DNA of 64,000 nucleotides from Ignavibacterium sp. (GCA_032027145.1 JAVSMP010000001.1:2423116-2487115), one strand, 5' to 3'; counted from the first letter of the stretch, positions 8,956-18,486 are shown. Translations and numbers: made by a program. The notes: a model not told the origin generated them from the sequence alone.

Positions 8956-11119
8956 AATTATTTTTTTCTGTTTTATTTAATTCATTTAATGGAAACACAA
9001 TTTCAAATATAGTTTCACCTGGTTTTGAGGAGACCAAATTTATTTTTCCTTTATGCTGTTCAACAATTTTCTGTGTTATTGATAATCCAAGACCGGTGCC
9101 TGAAGTTTTTGTAGTGTAAAATGGTTCAAACACTTTTATATCATCACTTATACCGGTGCCGCTGTCTATAACTAGAATCTGAACATTATTTTTATCTTCA
9201 TCAATAAATGATTTCAATTCTATTTTACCATTGCTGCTAATGGCTTCAATCGAATTATCAATTAAGTTTAAAAATACCTGCGTTAATCTTTGCCTGTCAG
9301 CCATCAAATCAATTTTACCTAAGTTATTAAGTAAAGAAATGTTTTTACTTTTTAATTTACTATTAAGCTGGTGCTTAATCTTTTCGACCAAATCAAATAA
9401 ATTAAATTCAGAAATATCTAATTCCATTTGCCTGGAAAACTGCAAAACATCTTTAACTAAATTGTTAAGCTGGTTAATTTCGGTTTGAATAATCGCAATA
9501 TTTTCTTTTTCATCTTTGTTTAACTTTAATTCTGCAGCAATGATATCTGTATTCATTTTAATAGAAGTTAAAGGAGTTTTTATTTCGTGGGCAAGTACTG
9601 CAGCCATTTTACCAAGTGCTGCAAGCTTTTCTGATTTGACCAACTGTTCTTCCAGCTTCTTTTGTTCTGTTATATCAACCTCGATAAATAAATATCCATT
9701 AAACTTGCTGCCCGTTGAAGATGGCGTAACGTATATTAAAAGAATCTTATTGTCATAATTCAACTCTCCTCTGAATTTTGAATAAAGCTGAAGTTCATTT
9801 TTTATCATAGTGAAATATTCATTTAATTCACCTTTAAATTGAACGTCAACTAAATATTCATCTATTATTTTCTCCCTGTCGGTTTTAACTATTTGACAAA
9901 ACTGGTGATTGGCTTCTATTATTCTGAAATCTTCATTAACAATAGCAATTGCGGCAGAAGATTCCTCAAAAGCATTCAGCAATAAAGAAATCCTCTCTTC
10001 TTTGCTCCTCAATTCAGAGGAATTATTTTTTAATGTTTCAGACATATTATTAAAAGCTTCTGTTAATTCACCGAACTCATCATTAGAAGAAAACTCAATC
10101 TTTATGCCATAGCTGCCTTTTTCTATTTCGTGGGCTTTATTCTTCAACATCTTTAAAGGATTTGAAATGATTTTAACAATAACAAAGGCAATGATTATGC
10201 TTACAACAACTCCACCAAATACACTAATAATAAATAACCTGTACAGCTCACGGTTACTCTCCGGCTGGAAAATAAATCTCATTAAAGGGACTTGCACCAA
10301 CAAAATAATAATAGGTACAAGAACAGAAGCGCTAAGTATAATTTTTTTTGATATGCTGAAGTTATGTATCCTTTGCATTGAAGCCCGGAACATATCATAT
10401 CTGTTTACGGCTACTGTTGTAAAGAGAATAACTCCGGCTAAAAAAGAAAGCGGACTGATTTCCACTAAGTAATAAAAACCGAGATACCAGGGAAGGAATA
10501 AACCAAATATAAAAGATGCAAGATTTGTTATGATTAAACCTAAGAACAGCAAAAGAATTTGTTTCTTCTGAATCGAATTTTCTTCCGTGTTATACCTTTT
10601 AATCAACCAGTAAAAGTTTATTGCAACAAGCAAAGCATACCATAATAAAAATACCGGATAAAGTGAAGAATATTTAACAGTGAATGAATGCTCGTGAGCG
10701 TGTGATTCTTCAATGAAATATCCGGTCCATAATAAACCCAAAAGAATAACAGAGGGAATTATTATGAGCATACTCTTAATAACACCAATTCTGCGGGGTT
10801 CGGGAAAGTTCCACGTAAAAAAAGTAACTGCCACAATAATCATCAGCAGAAACGAATGGCAGGAGTTATCAAGTATTGTAACATTCGATGAATGCATTAT
10901 CAAAAAATGAAATGCGTGAGATATTAAGTAGCCAATCACTAAAAGCAGAATCAAAATGAACAACCGGCTTTTAACAGACTCACGATTTCTCGAATATATA
11001 ATTACTATTAATCCTATGGCGGCAAGCAATGTGGATGCAAGAAAAATAGTCTGAGTTAAATCAAGGTCGAAGATTGAGTGGGTTAACAGTAATGCTATGT
11101 AAGTAAATATAAAAGTCAT
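8945..11119 (-). CDS. Multi-helix membrane sensor histidine kinase (HAMP-PAS)
   Basis: The 724-aa protein has an N-terminal block of about seven or eight membrane helices (residues ~1-240), two more helices (~258-320), a HAMP linker, a PAS domain (~385-490), a HisKA domain with AHEIKTPLTS, and a HATPase domain (N-box LIDNSIEA, DSGTGI, TGLGLSI). It autophosphorylates and passes phosphate to the partner regulator whose gene overlaps it. An extracytoplasmic loop has HAHEHS, a possible metal-sensing site by inference. The pair is divergent from the YHS/membrane-protein genes starting at 11268. Confidence 0.93.
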   Translation of the reverse strand: MTFIFTYIALLLTHSIFDLDLTQTIFLASTLLAAIGLIVIIYSRNRESVKSRLFILILLLVIGYLISHAFHFLIMHSSNVTILDNSCHSFLLMIIVAVTFFTWNFPEPRRIGVIKSMLIIIPSVILLGLLWTGYFIEESHAHEHSFTVKYSSLYPVFLLWYALLVAINFYWLIKRYNTEENSIQKKQILLLFLGLIITNLASFIFGLFLPWYLGFYYLVEISPLSFLAGVILFTTVAVNRYDMFRASMQRIHNFSISKKIILSASVLVPIIILLVQVPLMRFIFQPESNRELYRLFIISVFGGVVVSIIIAFVIVKIISNPLKMLKNKAHEIEKGSYGIKIEFSSNDEFGELTEAFNNMSETLKNNSSELRSKEERISLLLNAFEESSAAIAIVNEDFRIIEANHQFCQIVKTDREKIIDEYLVDVQFKGELNEYFTMIKNELQLYSKFRGELNYDNKILLIYVTPSSTGSKFNGYLFIEVDITEQKKLEEQLVKSEKLAALGKMAAVLAHEIKTPLTSIKMNTDIIAAELKLNKDEKENIAIIQTEINQLNNLVKDVLQFSRQMELDISEFNLFDLVEKIKHQLNSKLKSKNISLLNNLGKIDLMADRQRLTQVFLNLIDNSIEAISSNGKIELKSFIDEDKNNVQILVIDSGTGISDDIKVFEPFYTTKTSGTGLGLSITQKIVEQHKGKINLVSSKPGETIFEIVFPLNELNKTEKNNFVQ

Positions 11120-11205
11120 TATTAAAATCTTTAAATATTTTTAAACTTCTTAAATCTTTTTTTCTTCAATCGTTGCTTTAACGTTAATTTAACAAAAATG
11201 ATTTA

Positions 11206-11221
11206 GGGCACACATCTTGTC
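11206..11221 (+). promoter_or_regulatory. Sigma-54-like promoter before the YHS gene
   Basis: GGGCAC, five bases, then TTGTC reproduces the GG-to-TTG spacing of the -24/-12 sigma-54 promoter; the -12 element lacks the usual GC. It lies ~47 bp before the YHS start, in the divergent region beside the NtrC-type regulator and kinase genes. Confidence 0.5.
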
Positions 11222-11267
11222 TTTTTCTAATTAGAACATTTTAAAAATAAAACATTACGGTGCAAAA

Positions 11268-11441
11268 GTGAATAACAAAAGCAATTCTTTGAGGGATCCT
11301 GTTTGCGGTAGAAAGATAAATCCAAACAAAGCTTATGCTAAGATAAAATACGGGAAAGAAACATATTACCTTTGCTGCCCGCTTTGCCAGTCTGAATTCG
11401 AGAAAGATCCCAAAAAGTTTATTAACAATATAATTAAATGA
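11268..11441 (+). CDS. Small YHS-domain protein
   Basis: This 57-aa protein begins at GTG. It carries a YHS domain: RDPVCGRKINPNKAYA, then GKETYYLCCPLCQSEFEKDPKKF. The Cys residues of PVCG and CCPLC are the expected metal ligands; YHS domains are linked to copper and other soft metals. It lies 20 bp before a membrane protein gene and downstream of a sigma-54-like site, suggesting expression under the adjacent two-component system. Similar YHS units recur at 16187, 20193 and 23299. Confidence 0.8.
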   Translation: MNNKSNSLRDPVCGRKINPNKAYAKIKYGKETYYLCCPLCQSEFEKDPKKFINNIIK

Positions 11442-11460
11442 CAATGGAGATTAATTAGCT

Positions 11461-12345
11461 ATGAAAAAGTTAGAACCATATCCGATAGCAAGTGCATTGT
11501 TTTACATCTTTACGGTTTTTTACGTGGTGTGCATTGGTGTTAAGCTTATTCTTGGAAGTCTTGGTATTGATGGCTTCTGGCATATGCACAAAATATGGGA
11601 GATAATTCTTCCCTGGTTCGGTGGATTAGATTCATTAAGCATTATAATTGGTTTGCTTGAAGTTTCTCTCGGCTCATATTTAATTGGCTATATTGTTGTT
11701 CCCGCCTATAATCTTTTAGCAAGAAAAAAAGTAAGTGAGCATAAGATAGAAGTAAAACCAGTTATTGTAAGATTTAAAACTCTATTCTTAACATTTGTTG
11801 TTTATGTTTCTATTCTTTTTACCCTTTGCTTAATATATGATTTAATTGTTCCCGCTGAATATCAAATGCTTGGTTTATGGAAGCTGCTTATTCCCGGCTT
11901 TACAGGATTAAATTTTATCAGCTATCTGGTTGGCATTGGAGCTATACTGATTTACAGTGCATACACTGCATTCATCTTTTCTAAAACACTAAACTTTTTT
12001 GAAAAATCCGAATTAAAAAAATCTGAGAAAGAACTTGCTTCCCAAGATAATTCTTCAGTTGAAGTGTCGAGAGGAAAGAAGTATGACGAAAAATATTTTG
12101 GAGTTGCAACCGGAGTATTTGCAGCGGCTATTTTTATTCTTGCAGCAATAAAGATGATTTTTGGTGGAGAAGATTATTCTGTACTAATCAAACCGTTCAT
12201 TCCATTTTTTAATTCTGTTAGCCTAATCAATACTATTGGAGGAATTGCAGTTTCGTTTTTATGGGGCTGGGTGATGGGTTATTTCTTTATGGTTTTTTAC
12301 CACTGGTTTGATAAAAGAGTCAGTCCTAAGCAAATAAATGATTAA
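11461..12345 (+). CDS. Membrane protein with three repeated two-helix units (DUF5676-like)
   Basis: The 294-aa protein contains about six membrane helices in three repeats. Each has a segment like (I/L)xPxFxGL, then a Gly-rich helix and an aromatic end: KIWEIILPWFGGLDSLSII near residue 44, LWKLLIPGFTGLNFISYL near 141, and LIKPFIPFFNSVSLINTI near 240. Single units resemble DUF5676-type two-helix proteins found near YHS and copper genes; three in one chain looks like internal duplication. Function is unknown. It is 20 bp after the YHS gene and 12 bp before the next gene. Confidence 0.55.
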   Translation: MKKLEPYPIASALFYIFTVFYVVCIGVKLILGSLGIDGFWHMHKIWEIILPWFGGLDSLSIIIGLLEVSLGSYLIGYIVVPAYNLLARKKVSEHKIEVKPVIVRFKTLFLTFVVYVSILFTLCLIYDLIVPAEYQMLGLWKLLIPGFTGLNFISYLVGIGAILIYSAYTAFIFSKTLNFFEKSELKKSEKELASQDNSSVEVSRGKKYDEKYFGVATGVFAAAIFILAAIKMIFGGEDYSVLIKPFIPFFNSVSLINTIGGIAVSFLWGWVMGYFFMVFYHWFDKRVSPKQIND

Positions 12346-12356
12346 GGATAACTAAA

Positions 12357-14714
12357 ATGACAAAAGAGGTAAAACCATACTGGATAATATTTCTTCTCTC
12401 CCTTTCTGCTTTAAGCTTTGAAATAATACTTGCAAGAATATTTTCTTACGTGCTTGCATATCATTTTGTTCTTATAATTATTGCTTTTGCAATACTCGCC
12501 CTTGCTTTAGGACAGCTTTATGCTTCACGCCTGGCAGCAAAAAACTCTTTATCTTATAATAAATATTTTATTGTTCTCCAATTATTATTTCCGGTAAGCA
12601 TTTCTGCAATTTTTATTTTACCTTCTATTGAAAGCGTCGGAAGCGGCTCGGTTGGTTTAATCATTTATATTCTTCTTGCAGGCGTTACTTTCTTTTTAGT
12701 AGGAATTATTACTGCTTTAATATTTCAAGCCAACGGAGAAAAAAGCAGAACACTTTATGCGTTTGATATGATAGGTGCTGCCGGAGGTTCTTTGCTTGGT
12801 TTATTTTTACTAAACACATTTAGCATTGTTCAATCTCTCGCAATAATTCTGATTATCTTTTCAATTGCTTCCATTCTTTCCATTCCGCTTGTTAAAAGAA
12901 AAGGATTTATTCTAACAACAGCTTCCATAGTACTCGCGTCTCTTTACCTGATTTTATTAACTCCCGATATTGAAATAAATATTGCCACATCATCTGAAAA
13001 AGATTTACTGCGATTAAAGAGCAATCCTTCAGTTAAAACAACTACTATTGAAAGTAAATGGAATTCATTTGGAAGAACCGACCTTGTAAAATTTATCTAT
13101 CCCGATTCCACAACTTCAATGTCAATGTTTATTGATGGTGCTGCGGGAACACAAGTAGTAAACATTTCTGAATTAGAAAAAGATAAAGAAAAATTGTTTC
13201 ATACCTTGATGCATTCAAATATGTTTTTTGAGTTTAATTTTCTAAAAGATAATGAAAAAGATTCTGCCTTAATTATTGGTCCTGGCGGAGGTATTGATAT
13301 TGCCGCTGCTTATTTCGGTAAAACAAAGCAGATAGATGCGGTAGAAGTGAATCCCACCTTTGTTGATTTTATGAAGAAATACAACAAAACTACCTTTGCT
13401 GGAAAACCTAACATCAATGTAATTGTTGGTGAAGGAAGAAATTTTGTAAGAAATACAAAAAACAAATATGATTTAATATTTCTTACTATCCCTATTACTA
13501 AAGGTGGACGCTCAACCGATTTTGTCAACCTTACAGAGAACTATTTATTTACACAGGAAGCCTTAAAAGATTATTTGCATATACTAACCGAAGAAGGAAG
13601 AATAGTTTTTACTACGCACAACAGGGAAGAAACTTACAAGATTATCTCAAATTATCTGGATTTGCAAAATAAATCCGGTATAACTAATCCCGAAGCTTCC
13701 AATTACTTTTATGTCGCAGACCAGGGAATGATGCCTTTGCTTGTTATTAAGAAAACACCTTTCAATAAAGATAAAATTGAGCAGCGGCATTTTATTTCGC
13801 ATCAAGCCGGATTTGACAGAGGTGTTTCATTCTTTCCATTTTCGAAACAAGTTAAAATTGACACTATAGTTTATGGGCAAAAAGTTGAATGGAGTATGTT
13901 TGATAATGTTCTTTATGATGTTTCAAATAATAAATACAGCTTTCACGATCTAACTGAGAAAGCATCAATAAATCTTCACCCGGTTACAGATAATTCTCCC
14001 TTCTTTTTTAATTATGAATTAGGGCTGCCAGACAATTTAAATGTGTTGGTTTTTGCTGGAATTATTTTGTTGGTTCTATCTCTTTATATGTTTAAAAAGG
14101 ATTGGGGATTGAGCATCAACACTCATAAAGAAACTGAACTTAGCAGGAAAAATTTAAGAACCTTAACCATTATATCTTTTCTGCTCGGTTTTACTTACAT
14201 ACTTAGTGAATCGTATCTCTTCCAGGCAATGAATCTACAGTTAAATAATCCTTTAAAATCATTTTCGTTGCTGTTGTTTGCATTTTTAATTGGGAATGGA
14301 GCTGGCAGCTATCTTTCCAACTTAATAAAACAAAGTCATCTCAGAATAATAGGATTGGCTGTTATTGGAATAATTTTAATTCTTGCTGTTGAGGCATTTT
14401 TAATATTACCAAATTTAGAACCAAGAGTTCCTGAATTTTATTTGTTTCTGCTTGTCTTTATCCCGGCAATAATAATTGGAGTACCATTCCCTTTGCTTTT
14501 AGCAGAAATGAATGAACATAAAATAAAAAATGGTATAGCGGTTTTATTAAGTGTATCGGGAATCGCAGGATTTATCGGCTCAATTTTCACAATTGCAATT
14601 GCAATACTTGCAGGGTATAATTTTGTTGTTTATACAGCATTATTTTTATACATAATTCTGATTGTAACGACATTAGCATTCAAAATGGTTTCACCTAAAC
14701 TTGAAACTCATTAA
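12357..14714 (+). CDS. Membrane-embedded spermidine-synthase-like protein
   Basis: The 785-aa protein has N-terminal membrane helices (residues ~8-205), a soluble domain with a Rossmann methyltransferase/aminopropyltransferase core (IIGPGGGIDIAAA, then DAVEVNPTFVDFMKK and INVIVGEGRNF), and a second membrane block (~555-780). This layout matches the large membrane spermidine-synthase-like family, whose reaction is mostly unproven. Real polyamine synthase activity is doubtful, since only the nucleotide-binding core is recognisable. It closes the operon begun at 11268. Confidence 0.7.
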   Translation: MTKEVKPYWIIFLLSLSALSFEIILARIFSYVLAYHFVLIIIAFAILALALGQLYASRLAAKNSLSYNKYFIVLQLLFPVSISAIFILPSIESVGSGSVGLIIYILLAGVTFFLVGIITALIFQANGEKSRTLYAFDMIGAAGGSLLGLFLLNTFSIVQSLAIILIIFSIASILSIPLVKRKGFILTTASIVLASLYLILLTPDIEINIATSSEKDLLRLKSNPSVKTTTIESKWNSFGRTDLVKFIYPDSTTSMSMFIDGAAGTQVVNISELEKDKEKLFHTLMHSNMFFEFNFLKDNEKDSALIIGPGGGIDIAAAYFGKTKQIDAVEVNPTFVDFMKKYNKTTFAGKPNINVIVGEGRNFVRNTKNKYDLIFLTIPITKGGRSTDFVNLTENYLFTQEALKDYLHILTEEGRIVFTTHNREETYKIISNYLDLQNKSGITNPEASNYFYVADQGMMPLLVIKKTPFNKDKIEQRHFISHQAGFDRGVSFFPFSKQVKIDTIVYGQKVEWSMFDNVLYDVSNNKYSFHDLTEKASINLHPVTDNSPFFFNYELGLPDNLNVLVFAGIILLVLSLYMFKKDWGLSINTHKETELSRKNLRTLTIISFLLGFTYILSESYLFQAMNLQLNNPLKSFSLLLFAFLIGNGAGSYLSNLIKQSHLRIIGLAVIGIILILAVEAFLILPNLEPRVPEFYLFLLVFIPAIIIGVPFPLLLAEMNEHKIKNGIAVLLSVSGIAGFIGSIFTIAIAILAGYNFVVYTALFLYIILIVTTLAFKMVSPKLETH

Positions 14715-14863
14715 CAGAAATCTCTGTTATATCACAGGAAGAATCCAATAGCAAAATTTCAGGTTTGCAGTAGGTCATACTTAAGATATTTAATAGAATT
14801 TAAATTCTTTAAAAATCATACAAGAGTAACCTTCCATTATTCTAAAAAATCTAACATTTCTTT

Positions 14864-14879
14864 TGGCTTAGCTTTTGGA
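14864..14879 (+). promoter_or_regulatory. Sigma-54-like promoter before a small membrane gene
   Basis: TGGCTT, five bases, then TTGGA keeps the exact GG-to-TTG spacing of sigma-54 promoters. It ends 34 bp before the 47-aa gene at 14913, leaving room for a short leader with an AGGAG ribosome site. The -12 element lacks the usual GC, so confidence is limited. Confidence 0.4.
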
Positions 14880-14912
14880 ACTATTAAATCTAATCAAGAA
14901 AGGAGACTTAAA

Positions 14913-15056
14913 ATGCTTTGGTTAATAATAACAACTATAGTGATTTTCTTAGGTGTTTATTTTTACTTTAACTTAAGAAAACCTAAACCACAACCCGTAG
15001 TGCATAATCAGAATCAAGGTCATAGTCATAAAAATGGACACGGCTGCTGTAAATAA
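14913..15056 (+). CDS. Small membrane protein with His/Cys-rich tail
   Basis: This 47-aa protein has a single N-terminal membrane helix (residues ~2-20) and a hydrophilic tail rich in His and ending GHGCCK, with a good AGGAG ribosome site 7-8 bases before the ATG. The tail could bind metal. It resembles in layout the 69-aa protein at 18159. No known family is recognised. Confidence 0.6.
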   Translation: MLWLIITTIVIFLGVYFYFNLRKPKPQPVVHNQNQGHSHKNGHGCCK

Positions 15057-15119
15057 TCTATGTATTGTAATAAATATGAGATCATTTATTAAGCGAAAAT
15101 AATTTAAAGGAATTACGAT

Positions 15120-15776
15120 ATGGAAAGAGGAATAGAACATTCAGGTGCTTGGGCGCTTGCACTGATTTTCATTGTTATAGCATCCTGGCTGTTATATAAA
15201 TATCTCGCTCCGAAAACGTGGCGGGAGTGGACAGGAGCAGGACTGATTCAAGCGTTTATAATTGCATTATATGCAGAGATGTACGGCTTTCCACTTACAA
15301 TATACCTACTTGTCAGATTCTTTGGATTAGATCGTACTTACTTAAATGCAAATCTGTGGTCCACTTTGTTGGGTGTTGGTGAAACTGGTATGATGATCTC
15401 TATGATAGCCGGTTATATTTTACTCTTTTTGGGCTTTGGTATTTTTCTGCAAGGATGGCGGGAACTTTACAAAGCTCATCAGGAAAACCGGCTTGCAACC
15501 AGTGGATTATACAGTATAGTTAGACATCCTCAATATACTGGATTATTTATCGCGCTTTTCGGGGAAGGTGTTGTTCATTGGCCAACATTATTCTCCGTAG
15601 GATTGTTTCCTATTATTATATATGCGTATTACCGGCTCGCCCGAAAGGAAGAACAGAAGACAATTGAAAAGTTTGGAGAAGCATATCCCGAATACAAGCA
15701 AAATGTGCCGATGTTTATTCCGGTAAAAGGAAAATGGCAGCAGCTTTTTGAGCGTTCAAATGTAACACCGAATTAA
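15120..15776 (+). CDS. Isoprenylcysteine/phospholipid methyltransferase-family membrane protein
   Basis: The 218-aa protein has about five membrane helices and the family's C-terminal signature: LATSGLYSIVRHPQYTGL at residues ~135-152, then EEQKTIEKFGEAYPEYKQNVP. This family (ICMT/PEMT-like) transfers methyl groups from S-adenosylmethionine to membrane-associated substrates; bacterial members near metal genes are common but their substrates are unknown. It sits 17 bp before the next small gene. Confidence 0.75.
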   Translation: MERGIEHSGAWALALIFIVIASWLLYKYLAPKTWREWTGAGLIQAFIIALYAEMYGFPLTIYLLVRFFGLDRTYLNANLWSTLLGVGETGMMISMIAGYILLFLGFGIFLQGWRELYKAHQENRLATSGLYSIVRHPQYTGLFIALFGEGVVHWPTLFSVGLFPIIIYAYYRLARKEEQKTIEKFGEAYPEYKQNVPMFIPVKGKWQQLFERSNVTPN

Positions 15777-15792
15777 ATACTGGAAGAGTAAA

Positions 15793-16137
15793 ATGAATAT
15801 AGATAAAATAGCTTATAAAGACCGCAGTGAATTCTTAAGAGGATTTGCAGCAATAATCAGAAAAAATAATTGCGGGAATGAAGATGAACAAACAATGTTT
15901 TTAACAATCGGAAAATATTTTGGCTTTGAAATGGAGTTCCTTGAATATTCTTTAGGACATCTTATGGTAAATAAATACATCCTCGAAGAACCAGCAATTT
16001 TTTCTACTAAACCCATTGCAGAATTTTTTATCAATGATGTTGCTAAAATATTATCGCATACAAATTCAATGACAGATGCTTCTAAAGATTGGCTGATGAA
16101 AACTGCTGAAGGTAATAAAGTTGATTTTGTTTTGTAA
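15793..16137 (+). CDS. Uncharacterised small helical protein
   Basis: The 114-aa protein appears to be all alpha-helical and soluble. Its helices ([44 protein letters not shown]) loosely recall small TerB-like or acid-rich helical domains, but I do not recognise a family. It lies between the methyltransferase-like gene and a YHS gene on the same strand, probably in one transcript. Confidence 0.6.
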   Translation: MNIDKIAYKDRSEFLRGFAAIIRKNNCGNEDEQTMFLTIGKYFGFEMEFLEYSLGHLMVNKYILEEPAIFSTKPIAEFFINDVAKILSHTNSMTDASKDWLMKTAEGNKVDFVL

Positions 16138-16186
16138 TGGATTGAAATCACAAATAGATCAATTAAAAATAGAAAGGAAAAACATT

Positions 16187-16366
16187 ATGACACACGACCC
16201 TGTATGCGGAATGGAAATAAAAGATATTTCCAAAGCGGAAAAGTACGAATACAAAGGCAAGACGTACTACTTCTGCAGTGCACTTTGTATGGTTCAGTTT
16301 CAGAACAATCCTGAAAAGTATATTAAAAAAGACGATGGAAATGAGCATAAACATCACCATCACTAA
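16187..16366 (+). CDS. Small YHS-domain protein with His tail
   Basis: The likely start is the ATG at 16187, preceded by AGAAAGGA, rather than the upstream in-frame ATG at 16121, which overlaps the previous gene. The 59-aa product has [12 protein letters not shown], then [22 protein letters not shown], a YHS domain with expected metal-binding Cys, and a C-terminal EHKHHHH tail. A soluble metal carrier or sensor is likely. It is nearly the same type as the N-terminal YHS domain of the copper ATPase at 20193. Confidence 0.85.
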   Translation: MTHDPVCGMEIKDISKAEKYEYKGKTYYFCSALCMVQFQNNPEKYIKKDDGNEHKHHHH

Positions 16367-16392
16367 AAGTTTGATGCAGACAAAATAAAATT

Positions 16393-16445
16393 CATACATC
16401 CATACAAACATTCAATCATTCAATCATCCAAAGTATGAATGTATG
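16393..16445. repeat. Imperfect 13-bp inverted repeat
   Basis: Bases 16393-16405 and 16433-16445 are complementary with one mismatch, enclosing short repeats of CATTCAAT. The structure lies between the YHS gene and the FAD oxidoreductase. It could be a transcript-end hairpin or a remnant of a small repeat; no T-run supports a classic terminator. Confidence 0.45.
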
Positions 16446-16486
16446 AGTGTATGATTTTATGTTATTTAAACTTAAAAAAATTGTTT

Positions 16487-17644
16487 ATGAACAGTAACAA
16501 AAATATAACAATTGTGGGTGCCGGTCCGGGTGGCTTAACAGCAGCGATTTCTCTGGCTAAAAATGGCTACGATGTTAATTTATTTGAACAAAACAATGAT
16601 GTAGGATTAAGATTTAACGGTGATTTCCAGGGGCTGGAGAATTGGTCTGATGAAGAAGATACGTTGAAAGTATTAAGCCGGATCGGCATCAAAATTAATT
16701 TCTTGTGTCATCCTTATTCGGGAAGCGATGGCTTATTTTATGGACCAAAACTTCAAAAGATTCAGGTAAAAACATCCCGTTCGCTTTTCTATTTAGTTGA
16801 AAGAGGGTCAAACGGAAATTCACTTGATCAGGGATTAAGAAGGCAAGCTGAAGATGCGGGGGTGAATATTCTTTGGGGCAGGAAATTAGATTCAGTAGAT
16901 AGTCAAGCTGCAATAGTTGGCACAGGACCAAAAGCAGCAGATGCAATTGCAAAAGGGATGGTGTTTAAAACATCACTCAAAAATCAGTTTATAGGTTTCA
17001 TTAACAATAAAATTGCACCAAAAGCTTATGCTTACCTATTAGTAAACAATGGAAAAGCAACGTTTGCGACCTGTATGTTTGAAGATTTTAAGAATGAAAA
17101 GTTATACTATGATAGAGCGCTGCGTGTATTAAATTCAGTAATAGACATTGATATTGTTGAACCAAAGGAGTTTGGTGGGTTTGTTAACTTCTTCAATGAG
17201 CCTAAAATTTCTAAAGATAACAGGATATTATATGTTGGTGAAAATGCCGGATTCCAGGATGCACTTTGGGGATTTGGAATTAAGTATGCAATGCTTTCCG
17301 GTTATTATGCCGCAAGAAGCATTATTGAAAGAAATAATTATGATGAGCTTTGCAAAGCATATCTTTATCCAAAACTTCAAACTTCTCTGGCAAACAGATG
17401 GCTGTTTGCTCACTTATACAATAAGGGATATTCATATTTGCTTAAAAAAATGGAAGCTCTTGATGATGTTATTCCCGCTTTAAGAAAACATTACAATACT
17501 TCGTTCAGCAAAAGATTAATTTATCCGATTGCACAGAGATGGTATAAAACAAGATTGATAGATAAACAGTGTATGCACGAGCACTGCGATTGCGTTTGGT
17601 GCCGGCACGGTAAGCTTGCGCACGCATCATCAGATATAGGTTAG
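16487..17644 (+). CDS. FAD-dependent oxidoreductase, geranylgeranyl-reductase-like
   Basis: The ATG at 16487 is preferred over the in-frame upstream ATG at 16439, because the FAD-binding motif then starts near the N-terminus as usual: NITIVGAGPGGLTAAISLA, with the conserved Glu-like position at NLFEQN. The 385-aa protein has a later GENAGFQDALWGFGIKYA segment, which is the second FAD-contacting motif of the geranylgeranyl reductase/PHBH group. The last ~25 residues are unusual: a Cys/His-rich end with CMHEHCDCVWCRHG, a possible metal site. The substrate is unknown. A Rieske gene follows in 21 bp, hinting at a redox chain. Confidence 0.75.
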   Translation: MNSNKNITIVGAGPGGLTAAISLAKNGYDVNLFEQNNDVGLRFNGDFQGLENWSDEEDTLKVLSRIGIKINFLCHPYSGSDGLFYGPKLQKIQVKTSRSLFYLVERGSNGNSLDQGLRRQAEDAGVNILWGRKLDSVDSQAAIVGTGPKAADAIAKGMVFKTSLKNQFIGFINNKIAPKAYAYLLVNNGKATFATCMFEDFKNEKLYYDRALRVLNSVIDIDIVEPKEFGGFVNFFNEPKISKDNRILYVGENAGFQDALWGFGIKYAMLSGYYAARSIIERNNYDELCKAYLYPKLQTSLANRWLFAHLYNKGYSYLLKKMEALDDVIPALRKHYNTSFSKRLIYPIAQRWYKTRLIDKQCMHEHCDCVWCRHGKLAHASSDIG

Positions 17645-17664
17645 TTGGAATCGGAGATTATAAA

Positions 17665-18111
17665 ATGAAAAAAAATGATAATAATAGAACAAGAAGAAAT
17701 TTTCTTAAATTCTTTCTTGGCGGAAGCTTTACAGCATTTGCTTTTTCCGTTATGTACCCGGTTGTGAAGTTTTTAATCCCACCTAAATCTTCTGAGCCAA
17801 TCCCAACCTCAGTGATAGCTGGTACAGTAGGAGAACTAAAACCAAACAGCGGAAAAATCTTTCGTTTCGGTAATAAACCCGGAATTCTTATAAATACACC
17901 GCAAGGAGAATTACGGGCATTTACTGCAATATGTACTCACTTAGAATGCACTGTACAATATCGGGATGATTTTCAGCATATTTGGTGTGCTTGCCACAAT
18001 GGGCATTATAATTTAAATGGAATTAATATATCGGGACCGCCGCCAAGACCATTAACTCAGTACAATGTAAGTTTAAAAGGAGATCAGATTTTTGTATCAA
18101 AAGTGAGTTAG
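17665..18111 (+). CDS. Rieske iron-sulfur protein with Tat-type signal
   Basis: The 148-aa protein has an N-terminal twin-arginine-like signal (TRRNFLKF, then a hydrophobic helix) and a Rieske domain. Cluster ligands are C90-x-H92 and C108 with H111; C95 and C110 can form the stabilising disulfide. It is an exported, membrane-anchored [2Fe-2S] electron carrier. No cytochrome b gene lies next to it, so it is probably not part of a full bc complex here. Its partner may be the FAD enzyme just upstream. Confidence 0.88.
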   Translation: MKKNDNNRTRRNFLKFFLGGSFTAFAFSVMYPVVKFLIPPKSSEPIPTSVIAGTVGELKPNSGKIFRFGNKPGILINTPQGELRAFTAICTHLECTVQYRDDFQHIWCACHNGHYNLNGINISGPPPRPLTQYNVSLKGDQIFVSKVS

Positions 18112-18158
18112 AAAAGATAATAATGAATTTCAGTTAGTTTGATAAAGGAGATGAGAAA

Positions 18159-18368
18159 ATGTCTGAAACATTAATATACATAATCATATTTGCAGCAATA
18201 ATGTTTTTTATGCATAGAGGGCACGGCGCTCACGGCGGCGGTGGAATGGGCGGCTGCGGTGGGCATTCACATGGTTCGCATAAAGAACACAGACAGCAAA
18301 ATGATGAATCACAACAAGAAAGAAATGAGAAAAAAGAACAGGGACATCAGCATTATTATCAAAACTAA
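18159..18368 (+). CDS. Small membrane protein with Gly/His-rich tail
   Basis: The 69-aa protein has one N-terminal membrane helix (residues ~4-19), then a Gly/His-rich stretch (RGHGAHGGGGMGGCGGHSHG) and a charged C-terminus. It resembles small DUF2933-type or metal-region proteins. A good AAAGGAG ribosome site precedes the ATG. The tail probably binds metal. Confidence 0.6.
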   Translation: MSETLIYIIIFAAIMFFMHRGHGAHGGGGMGGCGGHSHGSHKEHRQQNDESQQERNEKKEQGHQHYYQN

Positions 18369-18486
18369 TGAGCATGATAAAATTGTCAAGCACATCTATT
18401 TTATTATTTTACCAATATGCGTTGATGTTTAAAAAAATAAAGAATAACTGAAGTTTAGATTGAATTTTTAAATGTATTGATATAGA

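Noticed and set aside
16121-16186. An upstream ATG giving a longer YHS protein.
   Set aside because: It would overlap the previous gene; the ATG at 16187 has a clear ribosome site and begins at the YHS domain.
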